64,000 nt of DNA from Streptomyces phaeofaciens (GTDB lineage: Bacteria > Actinomycetota > Actinomycetes > Streptomycetales > Streptomycetaceae), in assembly GCF_014648915.1 (NCBI RefSeq), contig NZ_BMSA01000002.1, positions 682,001 through 746,000 of the forward strand. The letters are read 5' to 3'. The notes under the pieces were generated by a model. The model ran no database searches. It had not been told where the DNA came from and was given only the letters and a program-made list of their open reading frames with translations. Both the position numbers and the translations under genes were made by a program. Shown one piece after another: positions 22,685 through 31,482 of the stretch. The first letter of the stretch is position 1. Each line of letters begins with the position of its first letter.

Positions 22685-25195
22685 ATGGACCCGACGAACC
22701 GGGGACCCGAGGAGTACGGCCAGGACGGCGAAGGCCACTCGCCACGCCCACGCCCGCCCAGGGACCCCCTCACCGCCGACTACACCCAGCACACGCCCGG
22801 CCCGGCCCGCACGGTACGGATCGTCGCCGGCGAGCACCTGCTCACGGTCAACCCCGTCGACGGCAGCGAGATAGAACTCTGCCCGCCGACCGAGGTCCCC
22901 GAGCGTCCGGTCAAGCGCACCGCCGAGCAGCGGGCCGAGGCCGAGCGCACCGCCCGGCCGCCCGCCCCGGCCGGGGCCGGCGGGTCCGCGCTGCCCCTCC
23001 TGGGCCGCCAGGACGAACGCGAGCACCTGGTCCGGCTGCTGGCCCGCGGCCGCTCCGTCCGCCTCACCGGCCCGGCCGGCTCCGGCCGCACCAGCCTCCT
23101 CGACCTCGTCGCCGAGGACTGCGAGGACCTCGCCCCCGACGGCGTGGTCCGGCTCGCCGGCTTCCGCCGCACCTCGGCCGAGCTGCTGTACGACCTCTTC
23201 CACGCCGTCCACGACGCCGACCGGCTGCGCCCCGAGCGCGAGGAACTCCTCGCCCTGGTACGGGAGATCGGCGCGGTCGTGGTCGTCGACGACCTCGGCT
23301 TCGGCGGCACCGACCTCGATGAGCTGCTGGACGCCACCCCCGAGTGCGCCTTCCTGCTCGGCGCCACCCCGGACACCCCGGCACCCTCCGCCGACTCCGC
23401 CGTCGACGAGGTCGCCCTCAGCGGCCTGGACCGCGCGGGCGGCGTCGAGGTGATCGAGCGGGCCGTCGGCCGGGTCCTCACCGAGGAGGAGTCCAACTGG
23501 GCCGGCGACCTGTGGTTCGAGTCCGAGGGCCTGCCGCTGCGCTTCGTCCAGGCCGGCGCCCTGCTGCGCCAGCGCGACCAGCTGCGGGCCGGTGTCGACG
23601 CGGTCGACGCCTTCGGGGTCTTCGAGGACGCCCGCCCCCTCACCGGATCCGTCGACGTGGTCGCCGGCGCCGGCGAGGCCGAGGAGATACCGCTGCCCTC
23701 CCTCGGCGAGGCCGCCGCGCCCGCCCCGCTGCTCGCCGCCCGGCTCAGCGCCTCCGCCCGCGCCACCCTGCGCTTCGCCGTCGCCCTCGACGGCGAGGTC
23801 CCGCACCAGGCCCATCTGCCCGCCCTGGTCGGCGACACCCACGCCGACGCGGCCCTCGGCGAACTGACCGCCTGCGGACTCGTCTCCCCGGTCGGCACCG
23901 GCTACCGGCTCGCCGCCGGAGTCCAGACCCAGCTGGAGGCCGCCGGATACGGCGAGGAGGTCGCCGCCCGCGCGCAGACCGCCGCCCAGCACTACGCCTG
24001 GTGGGCCGCCCACCCCTCCGTCACCCCCGAGCGGGTCTGCGCCGAGGCCGAGGCCCTCCTCGCCGCCCTCACCGTGGTCGGGCCCACGACCTCCCCGCCC
24101 GCCGAGGGCGAGGAGGCCACCGCCGTCCAGCTCGCCCGCGCCGCCGCGCCCGCGTTCGCCGCCGGACTGCGCTGGAGCGCCTGGGACAGCGCCCTGCACG
24201 AGGGTGCCGAGGCCGCCCGGCTCGCCGGGGAGTCCGCCGACCGGGCCTACTTCCACCACGAGATGGGAGTCCTCGCGCTCTGCGCCGGAGACCTCGACCG
24301 GGCCCGCTCGGAGCTGGAGGCCTCCCTCGCCCTGCGCGGCACACTCACCGACAAGCGCGGCACCGTCGCCGGCCGGCGCGCCCTCGCCCTGGTCGCCGAC
24401 GCCTCGGGCGACGTCACGGGCCTCGCCGCGGCCACCGCGGGCGAGGAGGTGCCCGATGCCCGCCACGAGGAGTCCGTGTCCCCGCCGCGCGGCATCCAGG
24501 CGCTGCCGCCCGTGTACGCCCCGGAGGCCGAGACCCTCGTCCACCGCCCGGTCCCCTCGTCGCCGCCCCAGGCCCACCACAGCCGCGGCGGTCTCAAGGG
24601 CCTGGCCAAGCGCAACCTCGTCGCGGCCGGCGCGGGCGCGCTGCTGGTCGCCGTTCTCGGCACGGTGGTGACACTCGGCGCGACCTCCAACGGCGACCCC
24701 GACGACCCCTCCGACCGGGTCGGCGTCAACCCGTCCGCCAGCAGCGACCTCGGCGACGGCGACCTCGACTCCGACACCCCGGGCGACGACACCGGCACCG
24801 GCGACACGGGCACGGCGACCAGCCGGCCGACGGACCCGGGCCCGGACGGGACGACGGGGACGTCGGACGATCCGACCCCGACGGGATCGTCGGTGCCCAC
24901 ACCGGGGGCGAGCAGCTCGCACACCTCGGGAAGCGGCGGAACGTCCACGAACACGCCGAGGCCGTCGTCGTCCTCCACCACCTCCAGGCCGCCGTCGCAC
25001 ACCCCGTCGACGCCCGTGACCCCCACGGACGACCCCACGACCCCGACGACGCAGCCGACCGACACGACCGGCCCGTCCCCGTCCGACACCACCTCGACGA
25101 CGGCCAGCGCCCCGGTCTCGCCGAGCACGGCGGACTCCGTGTCCTCCGCGGACTCCGTGTCCTCGCCCGCCTCCTCGTCCGACCCGGTGATCTGA
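22685..25195 (+). CDS. P-loop (AAA/STAND-like) ATPase with one membrane helix and a Ser/Thr/Asp/Pro-rich exported tail
   Basis: 836 aa. N-terminal 100 residues are Pro/Arg-rich. A P-loop domain follows: degenerate Walker A GPAGSGRTS (residues 129-137, Arg where Lys is usual) and a hydrophobic Walker B strand ending VVVVDDLG. An Ala/Glu-rich helical region (about 300-600) resembles the helical repeats after NB-ARC/STAND modules. One membrane helix lies near 645-665 and the last 170 residues are low-complexity Ser/Thr/Pro/Asp/Gly, predicted outside. ATG with GGGGGG upstream. Function unknown; a transmembrane signalling ATPase is an inference. Confidence 0.8.
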   Translation: MDPTNRGPEEYGQDGEGHSPRPRPPRDPLTADYTQHTPGPARTVRIVAGEHLLTVNPVDGSEIELCPPTEVPERPVKRTAEQRAEAERTARPPAPAGAGGSALPLLGRQDEREHLVRLLARGRSVRLTGPAGSGRTSLLDLVAEDCEDLAPDGVVRLAGFRRTSAELLYDLFHAVHDADRLRPEREELLALVREIGAVVVVDDLGFGGTDLDELLDATPECAFLLGATPDTPAPSADSAVDEVALSGLDRAGGVEVIERAVGRVLTEEESNWAGDLWFESEGLPLRFVQAGALLRQRDQLRAGVDAVDAFGVFEDARPLTGSVDVVAGAGEAEEIPLPSLGEAAAPAPLLAARLSASARATLRFAVALDGEVPHQAHLPALVGDTHADAALGELTACGLVSPVGTGYRLAAGVQTQLEAAGYGEEVAARAQTAAQHYAWWAAHPSVTPERVCAEAEALLAALTVVGPTTSPPAEGEEATAVQLARAAAPAFAAGLRWSAWDSALHEGAEAARLAGESADRAYFHHEMGVLALCAGDLDRARSELEASLALRGTLTDKRGTVAGRRALALVADASGDVTGLAAATAGEEVPDARHEESVSPPRGIQALPPVYAPEAETLVHRPVPSSPPQAHHSRGGLKGLAKRNLVAAGAGALLVAVLGTVVTLGATSNGDPDDPSDRVGVNPSASSDLGDGDLDSDTPGDDTGTGDTGTATSRPTDPGPDGTTGTSDDPTPTGSSVPTPGASSSHTSGSGGTSTNTPRPSSSSTTSRPPSHTPSTPVTPTDDPTTPTTQPTDTTGPSPSDTTSTTASAPVSPSTADSVSSADSVSSPASSSDPVI

Positions 25196-25216
25196 GGACG
25201 CCCCGGGACAGCAGGC

Positions 25217-25249
25217 AGGGCCGGGTTCCTTCCCCGGGAATCCGGCCCT
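25217..25249. terminator. Bidirectional terminator between the P-loop gene and nucS
   Basis: AGGGCCGG (25217-25224) pairs with CCGGCCCT (25242-25249), extended inward by a G-T pair and TTCC/GGAA, about 13 base pairs with a 7-base loop. It lies in the 82-base convergent gap. Confidence 0.8.
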
Positions 25250-25277
25250 CGCCGTCGTACGAACGCCGTACGGGACG

Positions 25278-25949
25278 TCAGAACAGGCGCAGCTTGTCGT
25301 CCTCGATGCCGCGCATCGCGTCGTAGTCCAGGACCTGGCAGCCGATGCCGCGGTCGGTGGCGAGGACGCGCGCCTGGGGCTTGATCTCCTGCGCGGCGAA
25401 GACACCGCGGACCGGGGCGAGGTGCGGGTCGCGGTTCAGCAGCTCCAGGTAGCGGGTGAGCTGCTCGACGCCGTCGATCTCACCGCGCCGCTTGATCTCG
25501 ACCGCGACCGTCCCGCCGTCGGCGTCCCGGCACAGGATGTCGACCGGGCCGATCGCCGTCATGTACTCGCGCCGGATCAGGGTGTAGCCCTCGCCGAGGA
25601 TCTCGATACGGTCGGCGAGCAGCTCCTGGAGGTGCGCTTCCACGCCGTCCTTGATCAGGCCGGGATCGACTCCGAGTTCGTGCGAGGAGTCGTGGAGGAT
25701 CTCCTCCATCGTGATGATGAGCTTCTCGCCCGCCTTGTTGACGACGGTCCAGACACCCTCCTCGTCGCCCGTGCCCTCCTTGAGAGCGCAGGGCGGCGAC
25801 ATCCAGTTCAGGGGCTTGTAGGCCCGGTCGTCCGCGTGGATCGAGACGCTGCCGTCCGCCTTCACCAGGATGAGACGGGGGGCGGAGGGCAGGTGGGCGG
25901 TGAGCCGGCCGGCGTAGTCGACGGAGCACCGGGCGATGACGAGACGCAT
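25278..25949 (-). CDS. nucS: Mismatch-specific endonuclease NucS/EndoMS
   Basis: 223 aa. In actinobacteria lacking MutS/MutL, NucS cleaves both strands at mismatches and lowers the mutation rate. N-terminal dimerisation/DNA-binding domain ([21 protein letters not shown]) and C-terminal PD-(D/E)xK nuclease: [18 protein letters not shown] and the QLTRYLE helix. The conserved N-terminus points to the ATG at 25949 rather than 25976. No ribosome site; TAGCGT lies 8 bases upstream, suggesting a leaderless mRNA. Confidence 0.95.
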   Translation of the reverse strand: MRLVIARCSVDYAGRLTAHLPSAPRLILVKADGSVSIHADDRAYKPLNWMSPPCALKEGTGDEEGVWTVVNKAGEKLIITMEEILHDSSHELGVDPGLIKDGVEAHLQELLADRIEILGEGYTLIRREYMTAIGPVDILCRDADGGTVAVEIKRRGEIDGVEQLTRYLELLNRDPHLAPVRGVFAAQEIKPQARVLATDRGIGCQVLDYDAMRGIEDDKLRLF

Positions 25950-26262
25950 GGTCGGCAACGCTATCCGACGCCTCATGGTGCACGCGATTCGCCCGCCGGT
26001 CCGCTGTCACCACGCGCACCCCCGGGCCCTCGTGACCCGCCCCTTTTGAACAGGAAAACGATCATTCGACGGGTGGCCGATTGTGCGCCTACCGCCCGTT
26101 CCCTATGTGCCCATTCTCCTGGTGCCGTCACCGTCGGTTGCCTACCGTAGTAAACGGGAGGTCGCGATGCGTGCACTCAGCGTGTGCGGTAATTCGGCAT
26201 GGCCGAACTCCCTTTCCCTGTCCGGCAACCCCTGTTTCTCCGGGGGTGCGAGAGGAGAACCC
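25950..26262. other. Divergent intergenic region nucS / SCO5389-family gene
   Basis: 313 bases with a lower GC content than its surroundings around 26040-26110. It holds the leaderless-type -10 of nucS (minus strand, 25958-25963) and the leader of the plus-strand gene. An ATG at 26167 with GGGAGG before it is in frame with that gene and would add 32 residues; the internal ATG at 26263 with GAGGAG was preferred. Nothing else recognised. Confidence 0.5.
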
Positions 26263-26655
26263 ATGTCGCTCGACGTCTCACCGGCCCTACTCGAACAGGC
26301 CGAGCGAGGCGAGGTCGACGAAGCTGAATTCGTCGACTGCGTCCGGACCTCCCTGCCCTACGCATGGGAGATGGTCAGCTCCCTGGTGGCCCAGCTGAAG
26401 GTGGACGGCGGAGCCTTCGCCGACAACCAGACGCCCCCGCCGGACGAGCAGGCACGCGGGCAGCTGCTGCGAGCGCTGGCGAGTGACGCCATTCGCGGCG
26501 CGCTCCAGCGCCACTTCGGCGTGCGCCTGGCCTTCCAGAACTGCCACCGGGTGGCGGTGTTCCCGGTGGACTCGTCCGTCGACGAGAAGCTGGCCCGCTT
26601 CACCTCGGTCCGCAGCCAAGTCCTCAACCAGTCACCGGAGTTCCGGGACTGCTGA
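26263..26655 (+). CDS. SCO5389-family conserved protein
   Basis: 130 aa, cytoplasmic, acidic, mostly helical. It begins MSLDVSPALLEQAERGEVDE and ends NQSPEFRDC. The sequence and its location next to nucS match the small Streptomyces family named after SCO5389; I know of no assigned function. ATG with GAGGAG 7 bases upstream. An N-terminal extension from ATG 26167 is possible. Confidence 0.85.
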   Translation: MSLDVSPALLEQAERGEVDEAEFVDCVRTSLPYAWEMVSSLVAQLKVDGGAFADNQTPPPDEQARGQLLRALASDAIRGALQRHFGVRLAFQNCHRVAVFPVDSSVDEKLARFTSVRSQVLNQSPEFRDC

Positions 26656-26676
26656 GGCAGCAGTGTGAACCTGTCG

Positions 26677-26723
26677 CTTGCCGCTCCTTACGCGGGAGGT
26701 GCCATCAGTACTGGAGCGGCAAG
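26677..26723. terminator. Bidirectional terminator-like repeat
   Basis: CTTGCCGCTCC (26677-26687) and GGAGCGGCAAG (26713-26723) form a perfect 11-bp stem with a 25-base loop in the 89-base gap between convergent genes. Confidence 0.65.
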
Positions 26724-26744
26724 CTCCCCGGTGTGCCGGGCTGT

Positions 26745-27773
26745 TCAGCGGAGGTGGGGGAGCACCTCCGCGCCCAGCCGCCGTACGTTCTCCTCCGTGG
26801 CCGACAGATCGCCCGAGCCCTCGACCAGCAGGGAGAAGCGCGAGATGCCGGTACGCTCGCTGGTCGCCGCGAGGCGGTCGACGCACAGCCGCGCCGTGCC
26901 CACCGGGTGCAGCCCGCAGAGGAGTTCGGTGTACGCCACCGGGTCCCGCATCGAGCGGGCCCGGCCGTCGACCGTCACATGGGCGTCGAGCCCCTGTTTC
27001 AGCCAGCCCGGCATCGCCTTCACCAGCGTCTCGACGGCGTCCGTGCGCCGGTCGGCGATCTGGCAGACGCCCGCCGAGACGTGCCCGGCGGCGCGGATCT
27101 CGTCCCCGGACCGCCCGGCCGCGCGCGCGTACTGCCGCCACAGGGCGACCATCTCGGCCTTCTCCTCGTCCCCGACGTGCATGCCGAGCAGCATCGGCAG
27201 CCCGCGCTCGGCGGCCAGCCGTACGCTCGTCGGCGAGGTGCACGCCACGACGACCTCCGGCCCCGTGGCGTCCGTGAGCGCCTCCGAGGGGCGCGGCACG
27301 ACGGGCACCTCGCGAAACCGGAACCGCGCCCCGTCGGCCCCCACCGAGGGCTCGCGCAGCCAGCGCACCAGCAGATCGAGTGATTCCGGGAACCCCTGCT
27401 CGTACGCCGCCAGGCCCGCGCCGAACACCTCCAGATCGACCCAGGGCCCGCCGCGCCCCACCCCCAGCGAGAAGCGGCCGCCGCTCGTCAGATGCAGCAG
27501 CGCGGCCTGTTCGCCGAGGGCGACCGGGTGGACGGTGGGCAGCACGCTGACCGCCGTGCCGACCCGGATACGGCGGGTGCGGCCCAGCAGCAGAGCGGCG
27601 AGCGTGATCGCCGACGGGCAGGTGCCGTACGGTACGAAATGGTGCTCGGCCAGCCAGACCGAGTCGAGACCGGCCTCCTCGGCGACCTCCGCGGAACGGA
27701 CCGCGCGGTGCAGCGCCTCCCCCTGGCCCTGCCCGGGGAACTGGGCACCCAACACGAAACTACCAACGCGCAT
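26745..27773 (-). CDS. LLM-class (luciferase-like) flavin-dependent oxidoreductase
   Basis: 342 aa, the usual bacterial-luciferase barrel length. Features are WLAEHHF near residue 40, PSAITLAALLLGRT, VSVLPTVHPVALGEQAALL and the GRFSLGVGRGGPW phosphate-binding loop. These are F420- or FMN-dependent monooxygenases or dehydrogenases; the substrate cannot be told. ATG with AGGAAAG 6 bases upstream; the upstream in-frame start at 27848 is not supported. Confidence 0.92.
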   Translation of the reverse strand: MRVGSFVLGAQFPGQGQGEALHRAVRSAEVAEEAGLDSVWLAEHHFVPYGTCPSAITLAALLLGRTRRIRVGTAVSVLPTVHPVALGEQAALLHLTSGGRFSLGVGRGGPWVDLEVFGAGLAAYEQGFPESLDLLVRWLREPSVGADGARFRFREVPVVPRPSEALTDATGPEVVVACTSPTSVRLAAERGLPMLLGMHVGDEEKAEMVALWRQYARAAGRSGDEIRAAGHVSAGVCQIADRRTDAVETLVKAMPGWLKQGLDAHVTVDGRARSMRDPVAYTELLCGLHPVGTARLCVDRLAATSERTGISRFSLLVEGSGDLSATEENVRRLGAEVLPHLR

Positions 27774-27995
27774 GGACTTTCCTGCTTCCTTGGCTCCGAC
27801 GCGGAGCTCCCCCACCCGGCATAACCGTCTGACACGTGCCGAGGACACGGCCTGGCGGAGAGATTTGCCGATTGTCTGGAGAATGGGGTGCCAGGGAGGG
27901 CGACTTGTGGGGTCCGGTGACCTACGGGTGCCCCCGTTCGCGCCGCGTAGGCTGGACGCGAACCCCGCTTCCTGTATAGCCCCGTGAGGTGTCCT

Positions 27996-28337
27996 GTGTC
28001 CCCGCGTCGCAACCGACCCAAGGGTGCCGGTTCAACGGACTCGTCCGCCCCCGGTGCCGAGGACGACCGCGCGAGCCGCTACGGCGGCTGGCAGTCCTCG
28101 GTGCACTGGCAGGGCGAGGAGTGGAGCGTACGGCACGTGGCCGGTGCGAGCGCGCAGGGCAAGACGTACCGGTGTCCGGGCTGCGACCAGATGATCCCCG
28201 GCGGCGTCCCGCATGTCGTCGCCTGGTCCGAGCACGCGGGCGTCGACGACCGCCGGCACTGGCACAAGGCGTGCTGGAACGCGCGAGACCGCCGCAACCC
28301 GGGGGTGCAGCGGTCTCGTAACGCTCCTCGTTTCTGA
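27996..28337 (+). CDS. Small conserved protein with a putative zinc-binding CxxC...HxxxC
   Basis: 113 aa. The N-terminal third is basic and Ser-rich; the centre holds YRCPGCDQMIPGGVPHVVAW and RRHWHKACW, a plausible Cys2-His-Cys zinc site, and the C-terminus is basic. GTG start at 27996 with GAGG upstream. This type is widespread in Streptomyces without known function. No link to the ABC genes that follow on the opposite strand. Confidence 0.8.
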   Translation: MSPRRNRPKGAGSTDSSAPGAEDDRASRYGGWQSSVHWQGEEWSVRHVAGASAQGKTYRCPGCDQMIPGGVPHVVAWSEHAGVDDRRHWHKACWNARDRRNPGVQRSRNAPRF

Positions 28338-28351
28338 CGGGTGCCGGCGCT

Positions 28352-29239
28352 CTACACGTCGCGCTTCTCCAGCAGGGCGAAGGCGGCGGCGAAGGCGGCG
28401 GCCGTCACACCGAGCGCGATCCACAGCGGGTCCCAGCCGGACGGCCCGCTCTCGGTGAGCTCGGCCGAGTACCAGACGCCCAGCTGGCTGGGGATCGAGT
28501 ACTCGAACAGGGCGTCGCGCAGCCCCTCCAGGGACTCCGAGAACATGAAGATCGCGATCACCAGCGGGGCCAGCAGCAGGCCGATCATGATGGTGATCGC
28601 GCCCGCCGAGTGCCGGATGATCGACCCGACGGCCAGCGCCAGCAGGCCCAGCAGCGCGACGTAGAAGGACACGCCCACGGTGGCCTTCAGCCACTCGCTC
28701 TGGGACGGCTCACGGGCGTCGGTGAACAGGGCGGCGTCCACCATGGCGACGAACCCCGTCGACACCAGCGTCACCACGAACGCGATCGCGAAGAACACGA
28801 TGGCCTTCGCCGTGAGGACCCGGCCGCGGGACGGGCACGCGACCATCGTGGTGCGGATCATGCCGGTGCCGTACTCCGAGGCGGTGGTGAGCACACCGAG
28901 GGTCAGGATCGGCATGCTGCCCAGGAGCACGCCGAAGAACCCGAACGACAGCGGGCTCTCGCCCGCCAGATCGCCCTCGGAGGCGTTGGCGTCGACGAGC
29001 AGGGCGACCATCAGGCCGATGCCGATGACCAGCAGGACGAACACGCCCAGCGTCCACATGGTGGAGCGCACCGAGCGGATCTTCGTCCACTCGGAGGCGA
29101 TGGCGTTCCCGAGGTGCGTGCGGACGACCGGGATCGGCGAGGTGTAGCCGGGCGCGCCGCCGGGGGCGGCGTACGCGGGACCGGGCCCCGCCTGCCAGGC
29201 GGGCGCGGCCTGCGGCGAGGGCTGCTGCGGGGTGCTCAT
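28352..29239 (-). CDS. ABC-2-type transporter permease (pair 1)
   Basis: 295 aa. About 60 Pro/Ala/Gln-rich N-terminal residues precede SEWTKIRSVRSTMWTL and six membrane helices, with the ABC-2 signature SEYGTGMIRTTM in the middle. ATG overlaps the stop of its ATPase (ATGA). Close relative of the permease at 30710; both begin the membrane domain with the same SEWTKIRSV sequence. Confidence 0.92.
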   Translation of the reverse strand: MSTPQQPSPQAAPAWQAGPGPAYAAPGGAPGYTSPIPVVRTHLGNAIASEWTKIRSVRSTMWTLGVFVLLVIGIGLMVALLVDANASEGDLAGESPLSFGFFGVLLGSMPILTLGVLTTASEYGTGMIRTTMVACPSRGRVLTAKAIVFFAIAFVVTLVSTGFVAMVDAALFTDAREPSQSEWLKATVGVSFYVALLGLLALAVGSIIRHSAGAITIMIGLLLAPLVIAIFMFSESLEGLRDALFEYSIPSQLGVWYSAELTESGPSGWDPLWIALGVTAAAFAAAFALLEKRDV

Positions 29240-30600
29240 CGGGCGTCCTCGGGCTGGGTCGTCGGGGCGGAGGGGGCCGGGGCGGAGGGGCCGGCCGGGG
29301 CGGGCGGCGCCTTGTCGAGCGAGGCGGGCGCGGCGGCGGGCGGCTGGGGTGCCTGCGGGGCGGGGGCCGCCGCCGCGGGCTGAGCCGGGGCCGCGGGAGG
29401 TGTCGCGGGCTGCGCAGGGGCCTGCGGGGCGGGCGGGGCCGCGTGGGCGTACGGGTTGGCGCCGGCGGGCGCGGGCGCCGGGGCGGCGTACGCCCCCTGC
29501 GGTGCGGCCGGGGCGCCGTACGCGCCGTAGGCGCCCGCCGCGGGCCCCTGGCCCGGCTGCGGGGGCGCGTAGCCCGCGTGCGGGGGCGGCGGGGCGTACC
29601 AGCCGGGCTGGCCCTGGCCCGGCACCGGCATCGGCGGCTGGGCGCCGGGCGGCAGGGGCTGCTGGAGGCCGGCCTTCTGGTCGATGGTGGACCGGTAGTC
29701 CACGGCGCCCTGCGTCATGCGCATGTACGCCTCTTCCAGCGAGGCCTGGTGCGGCGACAGCTCCCACAGGCGTACGTCGCTGTCGTGCGCGATGTCGCTG
29801 ATCCGGGGGAGGGGCAGTCCCGTCACCCGCAGCGCGCCGTCCTGCTCGGGCAGGACGTGGCCGCCCGCCTCGGTGAGCGCGGAGGCCAGCTTCTCGCGCA
29901 GCTGCGGCTCGGTGTGCGGGGTGCGCACGCGCGCGAAGTCGGCCGAGTTGGCGGAGATGAAGTCCGTCACGCTCATGTCGGCGAGCAGCTGCCCGCGCCC
30001 GATGACGATCAGATGATCGGCGGTGAGCGCCATCTCGCTCATGAGGTGGGACGAGACGAAGACGGTCCGGCCCTCGGCGGCGAGCGACTTCATCAGGTTG
30101 CGCACCCAGAGGATGCCCTCGGGGTCGAGGCCGTTGACCGGCTCGTCGAACAGCAGCACCTGCGGGTCGCCGAGCAGCGCGGCGGCGATGCCGAGCCGCT
30201 GGCCCATGCCCAGGGAGAAGCCCTTGGATCGTTTCTTCGCCACCTCCTGGAGGCCGACCACGCCGAGCACCTCGTCCACCCGGCGGGCCGGGATGCCGGA
30301 GAGCTGGGCCAGGGAGAGCAGGTGGTTGCGGGCGTGCCGGCCACCGTGCACGGCCTTCGCGTCGAGCAGGGCGCCGACCTGCCGGGGCGCGTTCGGCAGC
30401 TTGCGGTAGGGATAACCGCCGATCGTGACCGTGCCGGCGGTCGGGTTGTCCAGGCCGAGGATCATCCGCATGGTCGTCGACTTGCCCGAGCCGTTGGGCC
30501 CGAGGAAGCCGGTGACGGCACCCGGCCGTACCTGGAAGGAAAGGTTGTACACAGCGGTTTTGTCGCCGTAGCGCTTGGTCAGGCCGACAGCCTCGATCAT
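29236..30600 (-). CDS. ABC transporter ATP-binding protein with Pro/Ala-rich C-terminal extension (pair 1)
   Basis: 454 aa. Walker A GPNGSGKSTT, a divergent signature FSLGMGQRLGIA in place of LSGGQ, Walker B VLLFDEPVNGLDP and the H-loop SSHLMSE are within the first 220 residues. From about residue 310 the protein is a long Pro/Ala/Gln/Gly/Tyr-rich tail (repeated GAYGAYGAPAAP-like and PPAAP units) lacking in its paralogue. ATG at 30600 matches the paralogue start MIEVEGLTKRYG; a GTG at 30609 is possible. Confidence 0.9.
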   Translation of the reverse strand: MIEAVGLTKRYGDKTAVYNLSFQVRPGAVTGFLGPNGSGKSTTMRMILGLDNPTAGTVTIGGYPYRKLPNAPRQVGALLDAKAVHGGRHARNHLLSLAQLSGIPARRVDEVLGVVGLQEVAKKRSKGFSLGMGQRLGIAAALLGDPQVLLFDEPVNGLDPEGILWVRNLMKSLAAEGRTVFVSSHLMSEMALTADHLIVIGRGQLLADMSVTDFISANSADFARVRTPHTEPQLREKLASALTEAGGHVLPEQDGALRVTGLPLPRISDIAHDSDVRLWELSPHQASLEEAYMRMTQGAVDYRSTIDQKAGLQQPLPPGAQPPMPVPGQGQPGWYAPPPPHAGYAPPQPGQGPAAGAYGAYGAPAAPQGAYAAPAPAPAGANPYAHAAPPAPQAPAQPATPPAAPAQPAAAAPAPQAPQPPAAAPASLDKAPPAPAGPSAPAPSAPTTQPEDAR

Positions 30601-30709
30601 GCTCCGCACCCATCGAAAGGATCAGGACAGCAGGGCACACGCCCCCGTAAGGGTTAGGAGCTTATCGAGGCGCTGACGGTTCCGCTCAAATGAAAGCAAA
30701 GCCGAAAGC

Positions 30710-31480
30710 TCATGCGTCGCGTTTCTGCAGCAGGAGGTAGCCGCCGAGCAGTGCGGCCGCCACCCACGCCACCATGATCGCGAGCCCGCCCCAGGGCCCG
30801 TACGGGGTGTCGTCGTCGAGCGGGGTGACCACCTGCATGATCCGGCTGCCCGCCTGGTCGGGCAGATACCGGCCGATCTTCTTCGTCGCGCCGACGTTGC
30901 CCAGGATGTTGGAGATCAGGAAGAAGAACGGCATCAGGATGCCCAGCGACAGCATCGGCGAGCGCAGCATCGCGGCCACACCCATGGAGAACATGGCGAT
31001 GAGGGTCATGTAGAAGCCGCCGCCGATGACCGCGCGCAGGACGCCCGGGTCGCCGATCTCGGCCCGGTGCGGGCCGAGCATCGACTGGCCCAGGAAGAAC
31101 GTCGCGAAGCTGGTGGCGAGGCCGACGGCCAGGGCCAGCCCCGTCGCCACCGCGATCTTGCCGGCCAGGAAGGTGCCGCGCTGCGGCACGGCGGCCAGCG
31201 AGGTGCGGATCATGCCGGTGCTGTACTCGTTGGACACCACCAGCACCCCGAACACGATCATCGCGAGCTGCCCGAGACTCATCCCGGCGAAGCTGATGAA
31301 GGTGGGGTCGAAGGAGAGCTGCTCGCGTGCGCTCATGTTGTCGAACTCGTTCTTCGACAGTGCCGCGATCAGCATGCCGAGGGCGATGGTGACCACCACG
31401 GCCAGCGACAGTGTCCACACCGTGGACGCCACCGACCGGATCTTGGTCCATTCGGACCGGACGACCTGGATCCCCGCCAT
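30710..31480 (-). CDS. ABC-2-type transporter permease (pair 2)
   Basis: 256 aa, six membrane helices. N-terminal SEWTKIRSVASTVWTL and central SNEYSTGMIRTSL match the pair 1 permease, but the Pro-rich N-terminal extension is missing. GGGAGGGG precedes the ATG. Two bases separate it from its ATPase. Confidence 0.92.
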   Translation of the reverse strand: MAGIQVVRSEWTKIRSVASTVWTLSLAVVVTIALGMLIAALSKNEFDNMSAREQLSFDPTFISFAGMSLGQLAMIVFGVLVVSNEYSTGMIRTSLAAVPQRGTFLAGKIAVATGLALAVGLATSFATFFLGQSMLGPHRAEIGDPGVLRAVIGGGFYMTLIAMFSMGVAAMLRSPMLSLGILMPFFFLISNILGNVGATKKIGRYLPDQAGSRIMQVVTPLDDDTPYGPWGGLAIMVAWVAAALLGGYLLLQKRDA

Positions 31481-31482
31481 GC

